A stretch of 64,000 nt of DNA from Lineus longissimus (GCF_910592395.1 NC_088308.1:13285001-13349000); one strand, 5' to 3'; positions 10,133-22,938 are shown, counted from the first letter of the stretch. A program made the numbers and translations. Notes: generated by a model from the letters alone, not told the origin.

Positions 10133-12731
10133 CTGAAATAAATTCATGGATAATTCTATTGAAAATATAAGCATTACACTTATCATACTGCGATTTTGGT
10201 GGTCTCCAACTGGGCCAGGTTGAAGATATTCCTATTGTTATCAATGTTATTAAGATATCCTATATGCCTATAGTGATATTGTACTTGGATCCTCGCAGAG
10301 CTTTAATGCCCCAACTGTGTAAAACATCTGCCTGAGAATGTTTATTATGATGGGAACCTATCGGAAACAATATCAATTCTGGGGTGCAGGGCATTATATT
10401 GCTGCCCTTAAATTCACTTAAAACCTTGTTGTGCCAAATGACTTCGATGTACATCATTTACTTCTAAAAATTCAGTTCCCAAAAACATAGGTCTACATCA
10501 TAACAAGTGGGCCCCAATCAGCTGGGCCAATCAGTTCTTTGAAATTATGTGCTTCATCTGATGAGCTCAAGCTGATGAACTCCATCCAGAACAAAGAACA
10601 TTTCATTATGTAGCATTCTCTGTTAGGGTATGAGATCTGGGGAAGGTGTAGTGTTCTTAGGGGTAGAACTAATTTGGACTTTTTATCATAAATGCAAGTT
10701 CACCCTTTTAGAAGAAAACCTCAACTTGATGATATGAAGGACATAAAGTCTTTTTTTAACTTGGAGAGTCTCGAAATAATTCAAGCAACAAAAAGTGTTT
10801 ATGGAATTGATTTTAAGTGTAGTTAATCCCACACAATTGGCACAGAATTTAAGATGACCTAATTTTGAAGTTATCAATCATTGCATTGCAGGGGAAATAA
10901 ATCAGTGTTAAGTGAGTTCAGCTTTCCTAAACTGCCCCATCATGCGGAGAGAAATTACAAGCCAACCAGGCGTCCAGCTCAGTCGACAATGCAAAATCCC
11001 AAATCACCGCAAAGCAGCAATATTGAGGATCAGATGAAGCATAAGATTGATTGGCATTTCTCCTAGACCATCAGGGAAACTTAAAGCCCGTCACAAGACC
11101 AACTCTGCAGTTACATACCAGAATGTTACACTCCCTTCATGCCACAGAAAGATCAAGCCGATCAAGGGACTTGTTCTGCAGTTATGGTGAAAAAAATGAA
11201 AATCCAAGATGGCCACCCGGCCGCCAGAATTTATATCAGTTTAGGCCCTAAATCGATAGGGCATCTCCCTTCCCCACCCCTTCAGGCCAAAGAACAATCA
11301 ACCCAATCAAGTGACTAATTCTTGAGTTACAGTCCAAAATGTGAAATCCAAGATGGCCGCTTGGCAAACATACTAGATATCGAATTCACACAGCCCAAAA
11401 CAATGGGGCACCTCCCCGACTCCTGCTCATAACTCCACATAAAATTAAAGCCCACCAGGTGAGTAATTCTGGAGTTACTGGATACTGGGTGAGATCAAAC
11501 ACCACTCGGCATCTACCCTGCCCCCCACACCTCAATCTCATAGTAATATTACAACAATCAGACTACCCATCTGCAAGTAATGGCAGACACACAGACAATG
11601 GTAAACTTATTCCATGAGGTAAGAAATACGATGCAGGCACTGCAAAGGGTATCAAGCAAAACTCAAGGGCAGCAAAAGTGTTAGAACAAGGATTTTATGC
11701 AGAGGAATTTTTTTTGGGCAAAAAATGAGTTTGTCTCATTTAATGAACAAACTTTCATAGTCTTTGGGATGACAAAGACAAACATGACAATTGATAATTT
11801 TGTAGCTTTTTGATTATTAATTATTTGCTGCGAGATTCTACATGGAATTGGTATGAGCATATTTGATCAGGTGTAGAAGTTTTTGAAGAGACTTTTAGAT
11901 AGTATGTCCAGGGAACAAAGGATTCTATTATGCGTTCTAGTCTCTGACGTATTGACGGTCATGGCTTCTATACGAGCATTCAATAATCCGTCCGAATACA
12001 AAAGGACCAGGCTCTTTTTCAAGGGTGACATTTTCTACTTCTACACGGGCTGTGTAAGCTTTCATTAACTCGATGCATGTTCTTTTGTCCAATGCACATA
12101 GCAGCAAGTTGAAGTGCAGTACGGTATAGTCAAGTGCTTGCTTTCCCCCGAAGGTGAAACAATGAACGAGGTCAGTATCACGGTTGTATGATTAATATGT
12201 ACAGTGCATAATTCGAAAAAAATGCCTCAACTTGACCAACGTTGAAGCAACCAAATTATCAGCAAAACAGGGGGTGATCAACGGTGCCTCACCAGATGAT
12301 ATGTCAAATGTATGTGGTCAATACAAAGATAGTAGATATCTATGTAATCGGCGTAGCGAATATTTAATGTGAATCATGACTCAAATATGCGTTCATTCAA
12401 ACTGACGACCTGGATGTTCTTACTTCTATGAACCACTTAAAACAATTAGCCAGACATGTTTGCCACATCTTAGAAGTACATGTGAGTTGACTTACCCATC
12501 TTCTTGCTCAGTCAGCACATACCCTCCTTGGGGAAAACGATTTTGATGATGCGCTGCCATTTTTACTGTCTGATGTTGTTTCCAACTATGAATGTTATGA
12601 TATCTTACGAATGTTATGATATTCATCATACGGGGTGAACAGGCAAGAGATAAACCTCATTGTCTAGAGCTTATTAGAGGTGAACAAAAACCAAAGTAGG
12701 ATAAAAAGATGAGCATATTTAAGGATCTTAC
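10133..12731 (-). other. Calcium-channel intron with about 150-bp tandem repeats
   Basis: The intron contains about three imperfect units of roughly 150 bp between 11060 and 11490. Each has an ATCAAG(N)GACT...AGTTAC core, and the two at about 11200 and 11350 carry AATCCAAGATGGCC. No other gene was recognised. Confidence 0.5.
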
Positions 12732-13009
12732 CTCTAGGTGTTTCATGAGCACTGCCACTACTACATTGACGAGAACAAATTGTGCCATCAGTACAAAAAC
12801 TACGAAATACACTGGGGATATAATTGGGCTGACACAGCAATTCTTAACACAGTTAGTAGAAGAATCACAGTCTTCACGTAGTGTGTCCTTCATGATACCA
12901 TTCCAGTTGTCCCCGGTTGCCACCCTGAACAGTGTCAAGAATGCCATGCCGAAGTTCTCAAAGTGGGCATGCACACCAAGACCCTCACAAGGATGCTCAT
13001 CTGAACATT
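12732..13009 (-). CDS. Cav3-type calcium channel, domain IV pore loop and S6 exon
   Basis: Enters in phase 1 and leaves in phase 0 (ATGAAACACCTAGAG|GTAAGA). It encodes 92 full codons. In order they are the extracellular turret ([11 protein letters not shown]), pore helix [20 protein letters not shown] with the selectivity aspartate in TGDNW, a cysteine-rich loop ([18 protein letters not shown]) and S6 [20 protein letters not shown], ending VLMKHLE. An aspartate at this position, where high-voltage-activated channels have glutamate, is diagnostic of the Cav3 EEDD filter. The post-filter loop has four cysteines, more than I recall for vertebrate T-type channels. A dispersed repeat (family D) begins 15-17 bp upstream of the acceptor. 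Confidence 0.97.
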
Positions 13010-13026
13010 CTGAAAATAAATATCAT

Positions 13027-13546
13027 ATAAGGTAAAATGGGGTTTTTGAAGCCCCTTTTTCACCTATAACTTTGGTTAAGCAAGAGATTTCCAGGCAGAT
13101 TCACTAAAACTGGTATGCATCTTGTTGTGGCACCTCTTCCCATTTTACAGCCTGTAATTCATGGTACTTGTTGTCAGGGGCTACAAACACCCTGTGTCCT
13201 TGAAGTATTTGTAGCCCCTGACTAAAATTGCATGTTTTTTTATGTATGAGCACATTTTTTTCAAAGGTTTATGGTCTTTATTGGTAATAAAACTTTAAAT
13301 ATTATTCCAATCTAGGTTGACGGCAATATTTTGCTTGTATAAAAACATACACAAACGGTATTTATTGAATACATAAATGATGTTCGATGCAATCACTCAC
13401 CAACAATTTAAACAATATCGTCGCTAATCAGCCTGATTTCAAACTGTTGTAAAAACACAAAGTTCTATTTACCACCTCTGTTATACATTACACCTTGTAT
13501 GAGACAACAGCTGGTGATATTCTGAATTGACGGTCTTGTCATATGC
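13027..13546. repeat. Family D dispersed repeat, copy 1
   Basis: About 520 bp that aligns along its length with 26522-27054: GGTAAAATGGGG, AGCAAGAGATTTCCAGGCAG, TTTTACAGCCTGTAATTCA, GGTTTATGGTCTTTATTGG, AAAACATACACAA and TACACCTTGT. No coding frame. Inserted in the intron immediately upstream of the IVS6 exon acceptor. Confidence 0.7.
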
Positions 13547-13550
13547 CATT

Positions 13551-14572
13551 AATGAAATGGTCCAGGGGCCATGTGCTCACCTTGGGTAATGTAATGCATG
13601 TCACTTGCAGTGGATATTGGGAGACCAGCTTCTGACTAGTTTCACCAGTTTTGATTCCATTGAATAATATTATTCTTCTTGACTCAATGGCACAAAGGAA
13701 AATAACCGGTACCATCTAAGTATAGCATTTTGGTTATAAAGTTGACTGAATTTCAGAGTCATTGACGAGTGTACATGTCACATGGAAATTGGTTGACATC
13801 TGTTCAACAGTTTTTAGGAGTAATAGGACTTCGTTGGATTTTCAAGATGGCGGCCTGGTGGCCATATTTGTCATGGGATTTGACTGAAAATTAGGGATAT
13901 TGATAAGAGAACATAGATACATAATCACATGAAGTTTGGTTGTAATCCGATCATTCGTTTTGGAGTAATAGGACTTTGTTTAATTTTCAAGAAGGCCGCC
14001 TGGCGGCCATATCGGTTGATGGATTTGACTGAAAATCAGGGACGTTGTAGAGAGTACATAGATATATAATCACATGAACTTTGGTTTCAATCCGACTTTG
14101 TTTAGTTTTCAAGATGACCACCTGGCGGCCATATTTGAAGTCCGAGCGGGACAAATTTTTGGGGTAAAATAGAGGGCCTCTAGATATATGTCCTCACAGG
14201 TTAAGAACCTTCTAGCTCAAATAGAAACGAAATGTGCCACCAAACGGTGATTTAGTGAACTTTGACCTCTGTGACCTTGAAAAGTAGGTCAAATGAAAAA
14301 CCCGGGTGATAGGTCATTTAACCTTATTAGATACACCCACCATAAAAATTGTGTCACTCTACGAACCATTAGCTTAAAAAAGGCAAAAAACAATTTCCAA
14401 GATGGCCACCTTGAGGCCAGAAAGTAGGTCATATCGCAAAAAAGAAAAAATAAATCTCGGCAAATTGCCCGAAGCTACCATCACACCAAGTTTTAGCCAT
14501 CTAGCCCTAGCTGTTAAGAAACGTGCCCCAAGATACGACGACGGACACAGTGCTCTTGTATAGACTCCCCCA
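13551..14572 (+). mobile_element. Family B repeat (copy B1, short-interior subfamily)
   Basis: Starts AATGAAATGG then CCAGGGGCCA and GTGCTCACC. The interior has two units ending in TGGCGGCCATAT (about 13850 and 13995) and a third at about 14120. It ends with GACGACGGACACA...TTGTATAGACTCCCC. A related subfamily copy is B7 at 47927. Non-coding; HINE/pearl-like layout. Confidence 0.6.
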
Positions 14573-14600
14573 TGAAATTCTGCTGTGGCCCGGATATTTC

Positions 14601-15480
14601 AATGAAACGGCCAGGGGCCATTGTGCTCACCATATAGATGTTTGGTGGTTAGGAATTCATCCTGGTTAAGAAACATGCTACATGTATCGTATATAGGTCA
14701 AACCGAAGTCGGTATCACATGTGATGTATCCTTGCTAGGAGTACCTACCATAGAAATATCATCGAAAACAAGTCACTAATAAACGAGATATTGCACTTTT
14801 TACCTTTTTCAGTTTCGGCCTCCTGGTGGCAAAGTCAAGAATCAGCTTGGACTGAAATTTGGTGAGAGATGTAACATGACGTTGGGAGTCATGTATACCA
14901 AATTTCAAGTTCATAGTTTTAGCAGTTAAGAAACGTGCCATAGTTACACACAAACGGCCGATTTACACCATTTGACCTCTGTAACATTGAAAATTAGGTC
15001 AAATCGAAAAACCGGTACGATATGTGATGTATCCTTGCTGGGAGTGCAAACCATTAAAATATCATCGAAAACAAGTCACTAATAAGCTAGATATTGCACT
15101 TTTTATCTTTTTTAGTTTTGGCACCCTGGTGGTAAAGTCGAGAATCAGATCAGACCGAACTTCAGTGTCAAAGGTAATATGATGTTAAGAGTTATGTGTA
15201 CAAAATTTGTAGTTCATAGCTTTAGTGGTTAAGAAACGTGCCATAGTTACACTCAAATGGACAATTTACGTCATCTGACCACTGTGACCTTGAAAATTTG
15301 GTCAAATCAAAAACCCGTATGATATGTGATGTATCAGTGCTAGGACAACCTACCAAAACATTTTTATTGAATACGAGTCACTTATAATAGAGATATCACC
15401 TTGTTAGGTTTCCACTTCTGGCCAACTGGTGGCCAAATCAAGAATCAAATCAAATCGAAATTTAATTGATAATTCGGCTC
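14601..15480 (+). mobile_element. Family B repeat with about 303-bp modules (copy B2, 3' end missing)
   Basis: Starts AATGAAACGGCCAGGGGCCA, then GTGCTCACC. Two module boundaries, each carrying the CATTTGACCTCTG/CATCTGACCACTG block, are at 14967 and 15270, 303 bp apart. Each module has a CTGGTGGC motif (about 14823, 15125 and 15426). The normal GGTGAGCC end is absent and the copy fades near 15480. Confidence 0.6.
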
Positions 15481-15642
15481 AAGTTTAGGACGTTTTAGGA
15501 CAATTTGAAAGATATTAATTCCAATATTTTCTGATGTTTCCATACTGCAGGTACAGTCCTACCAGAAAGTGAATGTCAACAGGTTTTTGTAATTATCACA
15601 GAGACAGAAAAAGACAATTGAATGTGGTTTTCAGCAGAGAAA

Positions 15643-17033
15643 CAAGGAGGATACCGCGGTGACGTCACATCACGTGATCACGACCCATATTACTGATCGC
15701 TGTGGCTAATCAGATTCAGTCTACTGACAGCACCAGCACTGAACTCATCTCCACGTCTCACTGTCTGTTGCGCTCCTGTACACAAAAACACCAATAGACA
15801 TGAAATATTGCAATACCTAGTATGGATTCTTCCTGTGTAAAATAAAATTTACAGAGCAGATTTACTTCCACGAATAAAAAAGATGTTTGGCGGTGCCAAA
15901 GTGCGGAAATAATGTCTCCGCTACAATACACTACGAAATACACTAGGCAATGCACTACGCAATACACAGTAGAGATGCAGTTGAGTTTGTTATTGTTTTG
16001 ACTTAGAAGCCCGCCCATGTCATAATATATTCATGTATTCATGAAGTATGAACTCATTTCTGTCCCATACAACTCTAAGAACAGTCAATTTCTCCTTAAA
16101 TCACCACCGAAACCGCGATATCCGCAGGAAGATTTCGTTCTAGTGTCCGAAAATGCATGATCTTACAGGGGCGCTAACTCGACAAATAGGGGGGATCTAT
16201 TGGGATCTATGCGAGTTTTAGGTCCTATAGGTCTCGAACTTGTAAAATCTGTAAACATGCCTCCAAATCCCATTATGATAATGAAGAGATTGCCCCATAT
16301 CTGGGAGACTGTTTTGAAACCATCGCTAATTTTGGAAGATCGGTGCCCGGCTATTTGGTTTTAAAAACCCTATTTTTCTCCATCAAAACAGCACTTTTCA
16401 TTATTCAAATAATAACTTATTGTCTGAAGACTTATTTCATAGCAGAAAAGTACTAATAACTCTGATTTGATGCGAAAAATCTAACTTTATTTGATGACTT
16501 GATTTTCCCTTGGCCGTGGATCGGAGACAAGACCACAATTGATTTTTTAAGCCTTTTAGCAGTTAAATTGTCAATGTTTGACCGCAACGCATCAAAGAAT
16601 GCGTCAAGTAGTGAAACTGAAATTCGGATATGATATACGGGTTAGTCTTGCGAGTAACTGGTGCGATTTAAATTGGTGATTGACCACGGAAATTTTTTTT
16701 AAAATTGCAAGTTTGACACAAGTGGACATTTTTACCCATATCAGCCATTTTCACTCCAAATTTGAACCACCCCCCCTATGGCCAGGTTGTCGAAATTCAA
16801 AATTATTTTTTTTACCAAACAATTTATTTATATCTGTAGACTTGCCACAGCAAATATTTTTTCAATACCTCTCCAAATATGTACTTGAGAGTAAAAATTA
16901 TGCACTCGTCTAATTTATAGGCCTCGACCCTCCAACCTATGAATATTCATTAGTGGTCTTGTCTCATCGAGTTTGTTTACAATATGCAGCGCCATCTTGG
17001 AAAAGCCGTGATGTCACCGCGGTATCCTCCTTG
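15643..17033. mobile_element. 1.39-kb TIR element with a perfect 9-bp target duplication (MULE-like)
   Basis: The ends are inverted copies of CAAGGAGGATACCGCGGTGA, continuing CRTCAC. The flanks are identical 9-mers GCAGAGAAA at 15634-15642 and 17034-17042. A 9-bp duplication is typical of Mutator-like elements (Merlin gives 8-9). The TIR contains TGACGTCA in the left arm. No transposase-like frame of meaningful size is inside, so this is a non-autonomous copy. It sits in the large intron between the IVS6 and IVS5 exons. Confidence 0.8.
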
Positions 17034-17042
17034 GCAGAGAAA

Positions 17043-18140
17043 GGTATATCCAGTTAGTCATGTATCTAATGTATTTGGACCCAGCTAATCCTGTCTCAAT
17101 TATGTAACAGGCAATTTTCAAAATGTTCAAAAAGTAACTTTTTAATTTAATTGAATTGTTGTTCTTTTTTCCCAATGGATAGGTGAACTATGCTGCAACA
17201 AAGGTTTTTTTGCTTTCATTACCAGAAAGTTCCTGTTAAATTCTTTCATGTTGAAGATTAGTTTTAGCTTGCTACAGGTGATTGTTTTTTTCAGACAGCT
17301 GGTGACCTTGAGAACACCCCTCATTGTCAGCAATGCAGTCAGTCAGGGATCACCAACTCAGCTCATACATGAAGGATTGGGGGTCTTTATCAAAGGTTAT
17401 TGGAGAGATTAAAACAATAACATAAAAATCCTAAACAAAAATGTGCAATTGTCATGACTATCGAATATGTTCTATGGAATTGCAAGTGCCAAAAAATGAT
17501 GGTCATAAAGCACAGTTCATGGGCTCATGCGAAATTTTGATTTTTGAACCTTTTTTGAAATGTTTGTTACATAATGAAGGGATGAAATTAGGTGCATCCA
17601 AATACAACATATATATGACCAACTGAATATACCATACTCTGCTGAAAACTACATTCAAATATCTTATTTCATCTCTGTGATATTTTTTTAAAACGGTGGA
17701 CATTTACTTTCCGGTAGAACTCTACCTGCGTAGATCTTATGCAAAGCCAATAGCACTAATGGGCTTACCTCTTGAGAAACAATATACTATACCCAGTCAC
17801 CATTTGCCCTTTGAGAAAGCACGTGAGACACCACATATGAAGCTGATATCCCTCTATACCAAAAGGCCAGCATCAATACATTTGGTAGTGAGATTTCCCC
17901 TGGCCTTTTGATATGGATGGGAGCAGCAAGATGGTTGTACCTCAGACATCTGATGTAGAGTCTCTGCCATCTTGTCAAGTGCCTCAACATTATCAGAGAG
18001 AGAATACGATGTGGCGCGGATGTTACCCGATATTTTAGGAAAATTGGATGAAAAAACTGAAATTTCAGGGAATTTTAGGGAGGTACAAAAAAATTAGGAA
18101 ATTTAGGGCAGTTTGCATGCCCGTGTATATGCTACTCCAA
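17043..18140. other. Intronic DNA, no gene recognised
   Basis: Part of the 8.1-kb calcium-channel intron. Short open frames around 17441-17990 on both strands show no recognisable domain. Confidence 0.35.
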
Positions 18141-18860
18141 CCTTTGAGCATTGGTTTTGTGGAATAGACAGTATAGTGAAGAGTTTAGAGTAACCAGGAG
18201 GATTCTTCAGGGGAGTATTCTATCCCCTCTTCTTTTTGTTATGTTCACTGATGATCTACTTAAAGAACTTTCTGGCTCTGGTTTTGGTGTGCGTGTATCC
18301 CAGTTTTTATTCAATAATCTTGCATATGCTGAAGATGAAAACCTAGTGGCCTCAAGTGTCCCTGGGCTTCGGGGCTTAATTGATATATGTACGGCTTACA
18401 CCAGAAGGTGGCGGTTTGTTTTTAGCATCAAAAATGTACATTTTTCAGAAATGAGATTTTTGCTAAGGCCCCAGTCTAGTATCTTGACAATCATGTAATT
18501 ACCAATGCCGATGAAGTTGACATCGTAGATGTTAAGTTTTGTAATAATTTTGTCATCATCTCGTCATGTAGAGCAGATGGTATTTGCTGCTCAATGTAGA
18601 GCTGATAGTTTGTTAAGTGCTGGGTTCAGCTATCTGGGGCTCAGGCCAAAGTCTACCTGTGGAAAACCGCCATTCTATCAATTGCTACCTCTGGATGTTA
18701 CTAGTGTTACCGTGAATAATTAATCTTTATCTGAATTTGTTACATAGTTTCCAGAGTAATAATATCAAACGGGTGCTCAATTTGCCTAAAGCGGTCACAC
18801 CACAGCAAACTCCCTATGGCCATATCTATAGAACCGGTGTCTTCTATTATTCAGTAAACT
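18141..18860 (+). pseudogene. Non-LTR retrotransposon reverse transcriptase, degenerate fragment
   Basis: In the frame from 18151 the RT core is readable: ILQGSILSPLLFVMFTDDLL (motif 4 region), then LAYAEDENLVASSVPG, where the catalytic YADD box is altered to YAED, then LIDICTAYTRRWRFVFS. Downstream pieces in other frames continue the RT thumb region (HVEQMVFAAQCRADSLLSAG near 18550; QSNNIKRVLNLPKAVTP near 18750). The frame changes, stops and changed active site show it is dead. It belongs to the Jockey/CR1/L2-like group by pattern. No 3' tail was identified. Confidence 0.75.
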
Positions 18861-20403
18861 TTTACTTGACAATAGGATTTTTAAGCAGCGGTCCCCGGCA
18901 CACGAAATTGTTTTTTTGCCCTCCTAGCCGATATTATAGCCAGGTGCCGATTGTACTGTCGGCACCCTTTTATACCCTGTGTCCCGTATTGTGTCAGCTA
19001 TTATTCTTGCTTTTTCTGACCTGCCCCACTCACTTTGCCTGGGTGGTGGAATCTCTGTCGGCGAGGATGGTTTAGTTGACTCGCTTGATATCCCGCCTTT
19101 ATACACAACAGCTACCCTTGGGGAAAGGTATTTTATTAATTAACATTAGGATGTCACTCGAAATCCCTAAACTTGGCTGTACTGCTGCCCTTCCTATAGG
19201 CAGTGATGGTGAGAAAATGCCAGCACATTTTGTTTTGAGAGCCGGGATTCATGAGGCTGATTAGGGGTCTTCTAAAATATTTCTGAGAATGTATGCGTGA
19301 CGTCATCACAGATGGAGCGGGAGAATAGGACACACAACAGCATTTGCTGCATAAAGTCTTTTCACCTTTCCTCGGTGATATCCAACCAGCTAAAAGGCTT
19401 TTGCTGCTGGATCAATTCCAGCTGGATCATATGACTGATGATTTCTGCACATCCATTGTGGAGGAAGCGCGTTGCACTTTGCTGTCCAAACCACTAGACC
19501 TTACTATTATGCATTCATTTAACACAAATGCAGGACGACACTGGAAGGAAATGGAATCTACAAAATACCCTGGCTGATGGTGCCTGTGGTCGAATAACCT
19601 TGCAGTATATTTTTGGCATAATAAGCCGTGCATGGAACAACATCCTTCCAACATCAGCAGCAAAGACTTTTTATGTGGTTGGATTAACACCAGGTGATAA
19701 TGATCAATTCCGCAACATTGCTGACCTTCAGAATCGTTCAGGATGATGGTCTAATATTTCAGGACAATGGATCAGTTGATGAATTTGATTGAATGTATAT
19801 GCCGCTTTGTATTACTAAAATTCAGGTGGTTAATGTAAAGTAATTTGAAACTTTTAGTAATAGACAAATCCTACCTGCACAGCCAGCATTCGGCAGAAAC
19901 ATTACTCAGATTATGAATCATAATGCTGTTCAAATAAACACAAGCTTATTGTTTATTTATTTATTTATAGAACAAAAGGTGCCGCCATACCGAGGTACAT
20001 TATGGCTACCTATTACAGACTGAATGGGAGAGTGCAGGTGCAGAGATTTGACGATCCGAGTTTTACATAGCAGGTTGTTTTAATAGTGCCAATGACCACT
20101 AAAGCTGCCTGGTATTGAATGCGTTTCAGTTTGTTGTCACTTGTCACACTCCGTGTGCACTGCATCACATTTCAGTGCCAAATACACTCCATGACCTTTC
20201 TTTACAATCACAGTTTAGTAAGTTCAAAAGAAGTAACTTTGCTGATGCATGATCGGCTATTGCCCACCCCCATCCTGGGCTTCAAATACCTTCAAAACCA
20301 GGGCCTACTACAATTCTTAGCACCACCAATAACATGTGATTTTACTGTATATTCCCTCCAAACTCGTTCGCTGGGATAATAATAAATGCTAATAAACACT
20401 GAC
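18861..20403. other. Intronic DNA, possibly more decayed transposon sequence
   Basis: Several open frames of 60-110 codons (for example 19344-19577) have no recognisable domain. An (ATTT)n-rich stretch lies near 19950. I see no supported gene. Confidence 0.3.
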
Positions 20404-20406
20404 ACT

Positions 20407-21058
20407 AGCTGCGTTTACACTTGTTTCGCATTCATGCCGACTTCCCTATTCCGAAATACCGAAACTGATTTCACTGTATCGGTTCGGGTCACACTGCACT
20501 TGAAACCGACATCGATGCGAAACAAACCGCGTCACACTCAATCCGCAATAGACATACGCCACCTATACGTTAGATAAGAAAACTGCCCGGCAGGGTGAAG
20601 GTCATTCATTCACCCGATTGTAAACTGGCGTGTTGTGGTGCACACCAGTCAGTTGGCCCTCAACATCCTCATCACGCCAGATCTGCAGGAGCAGCAGCCT
20701 CTCTGGAATACCCCAAGTTTCACCTCTCGCCGCCATTACACCAAATAAGGGCCTAAATACTTCAAAATAAGTGGTAGAAATGACAAAATTTTCAACAGGT
20801 GACATTAGCTACTGCGCCTGCGCGGCTTGATGAGTCATCCACCTTGTTGCGGAATAAACTAATAAAGAGGTCACACTGCAATTCTACTGCGGCGTAGCTG
20901 TATCGCTTTGGTTGTAGCGCATCGATGTCAATACATATCACCGGTTTCGCTAGAGCGGTATAAAGGTAATTTATACCGAATCAAGTGTGACGCACCGAAG
21001 TGGAATAGCGCCTTATTCCGGTTTCGATTTGGTATAAACCCCCAGTGTGAACGCGGCT
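20407..21058. mobile_element. MITE with AGC(T/C)GCGTT ends and ACT flanks
   Basis: The left end AGCTGCGTTTACACT is inverted at the right end AGTGTGAACGCGGCT. Both are flanked by ACT (20404-20406, 21059-21061), a 3-bp duplication. The interior has further symmetric blocks (GGTTCGGGTCACACTGC, ATCGATG) and no coding frame. About 650 bp. The superfamily is uncertain. Confidence 0.65.
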
Positions 21059-21130
21059 ACTGATACCCATGCTATGGGATGCTTTGGCCAGGACAGAAAA
21101 CGGCCCATTTTTGGAGAAAAACACACTTAC

Positions 21131-21280
21131 CTAAACGTCCAAACAGCTCTACCCCAAGAGCAGCAAATATGAAGAACAGAAGAAAAAACAACAGGCCCAA
21201 GTTGCCAACTTGTGGAAGAGCCTGAATCACAGTATCAAGGAGTGCCCTTATTCCTTTGGCCATCTTCAGGAGCTTAAGCA
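21131..21280 (-). CDS. Cav3-type calcium channel, exon for end of IVS4, S4-S5 linker and IVS5
   Basis: Phase 1 at both ends, acceptor GCATTTCAG and donor TTAG|GTAAGT. It encodes [20 protein letters not shown], the S4-S5 linker that couples the voltage sensor to the gate, then [29 protein letters not shown], the IVS5 helix. It is almost identical to what is known of T-type channels at this point. It joins the S3-S4 exon with a split valine codon. Confidence 0.97.
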
Positions 21281-21905
21281 CTGAAATGCAAACAAAGTAA
21301 AAACTAGAGTTGTGCGACCTTACAAAGCAGTGATGGCCTATGATAATAGTAATAATTCATTTGATTGATAATGCTAACAATAACATATGAAAGGGTCCAT
21401 ACAAAATTGGGCATGCATGGGATTATCAGGAAAACACAGAGATGTTAGATAACTTATGAAAGTTGGTCACAGTCATTGGGTTTAAAGTAAAGTGGCGAGT
21501 CTGAGCAGATATATCTAATATATGCATATTTTATCATCTCAGACAACCTACATTATGAGCTAACATGCTTCCTAACAACCGGGGCCTGAGGCTGACAGGT
21601 GACCATCATAAACGGGTGGCCAATCAAATTGCTCGACACAAAGAAACTGAATGATGGCCTGAACTGATAGGGCCTGAACTTATAGGGCCTGAACTGATAG
21701 GGCCAAACTCCGAGTCAGGTTACCCTTCTTCTATACAACATGCAATGTGAATTTGGGTCAGGTTAGCATTCCCGGAAGAGTTACTCATTCAACATCTGGT
21801 CTTCAATTATGATGGCACTATTTCAGAACATTTGCAATTCAATATAAAGTATAAACTTTACAAATAATTTTAATTTCACATTTCCAAAATATTGTGCACT
21901 ATATA

Positions 21906-22334
21906 CTGTAGAACGGAAACATTTCGCGTGCAGAATATTTTCACGAATTTCCCGAGTAGGTCAGGCTCGCGAAAATATTCTGCCGTGAAAATCTCTTCCT
22001 TTTAGCTTGAAATCCATATCATTGTTGCCATGTTTCCACTGAGGCACTGTATACAGCTTGGCCAAACGAAGGCCTACGTGTATGCCCCACGCAATTAGCA
22101 CTTGTCATAATTACACCTAACTTAAACAACATTGGCTTAATTATTGCTCAGATTATGTTATGTAGGGGAAATTTTACAACACAGTCCCCATACACTAAGA
22201 GCTTAGAGTCAAAATAGATAGTTTAGATTTCCTTAGAAAAAAATTCTTCCCATGCGAAATTATTCTGCCGCGAATATGTCCATCATGAGGCATTTGCGAA
22301 AAATGTTATGCCGCGGATATTTTCCGTTCTACAG
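21906..22334. mobile_element. 429-bp MITE, CTGTAGAACGGAAA ends, TA flanks
   Basis: The left end CTGTAGAACGGAAA and right end TTTCCGTTCTACAG are inverted and flanked by TA (21904-21905, 22335-22336). Internally the block CGCGAAAATATTCTGCCG recurs in direct and inverted forms (about 21969, 22261, 22314). A Tc1/mariner-type target, no coding frame. Confidence 0.75.
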
Positions 22335-22459
22335 TAACAACTGTGCACAGCTACTGAACACGTTTGAGTGATCAGTCTGGATGTGCAAAACACTGCGACC
22401 GGCTCGAGGCAAGGGTACGCTAACTGATTGGCAAAGCCGTGGCACTTCATCAAACAATA

Positions 22460-22936
22460 GCGAGTTTCCGCATCGCGTACGATTACGATTACGATTACGA
22501 TTTCAAAGTCGTAATCGTAATACTCTCAAAACCGGCATGAACCAGAAATTTTGTTTCCGCATTCACACCAACGACTTGGTGTACTGTGGTATAGGCCCTA
22601 TACTCTGCTCTCATGCTCTGGGTGCACTTCTCTTGGCGCTAAAACATAATCAAAATCGCCGTTGATCACATTAAATGCAGTTCCTATGTTTGACAGATAA
22701 TTATGTTCTAAAGTAATCTTCAATGAATATTTCACCTTGAATTTGATATGGAAAATAGGCTTTCCGCTAATCCATATAATCGTTTTTTCAACTTACGAAG
22801 ATCAGCCGGAATCCACGTAAGAACGAGACGAAAGTACCATCGACGATTTCGCTGGGGATGACATAGCACCAAAAATCGATGACGTCAAACACAAATCGTA
22901 ATCGTAATCGTAATCGTAAGCGATGCGGAAACTCGC
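22460..22936. mobile_element. 477-bp inverted-repeat element whose TIRs contain a hexanucleotide array
   Basis: The ends are GCGAGTTTCCGCATCGC and its inverse, flanked by TA (22458-22459, 22937-22938). Just inside each end is a run of (TAATCG/CGATTA) units: about four on the left, with an inverted run right after them, and about four on the right. The microsatellite is therefore part of the inverted repeat. No protein is encoded; an open frame at 22381-22665 merely crosses the left arm. Confidence 0.75.
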
Positions 22937-22938
22937 TA

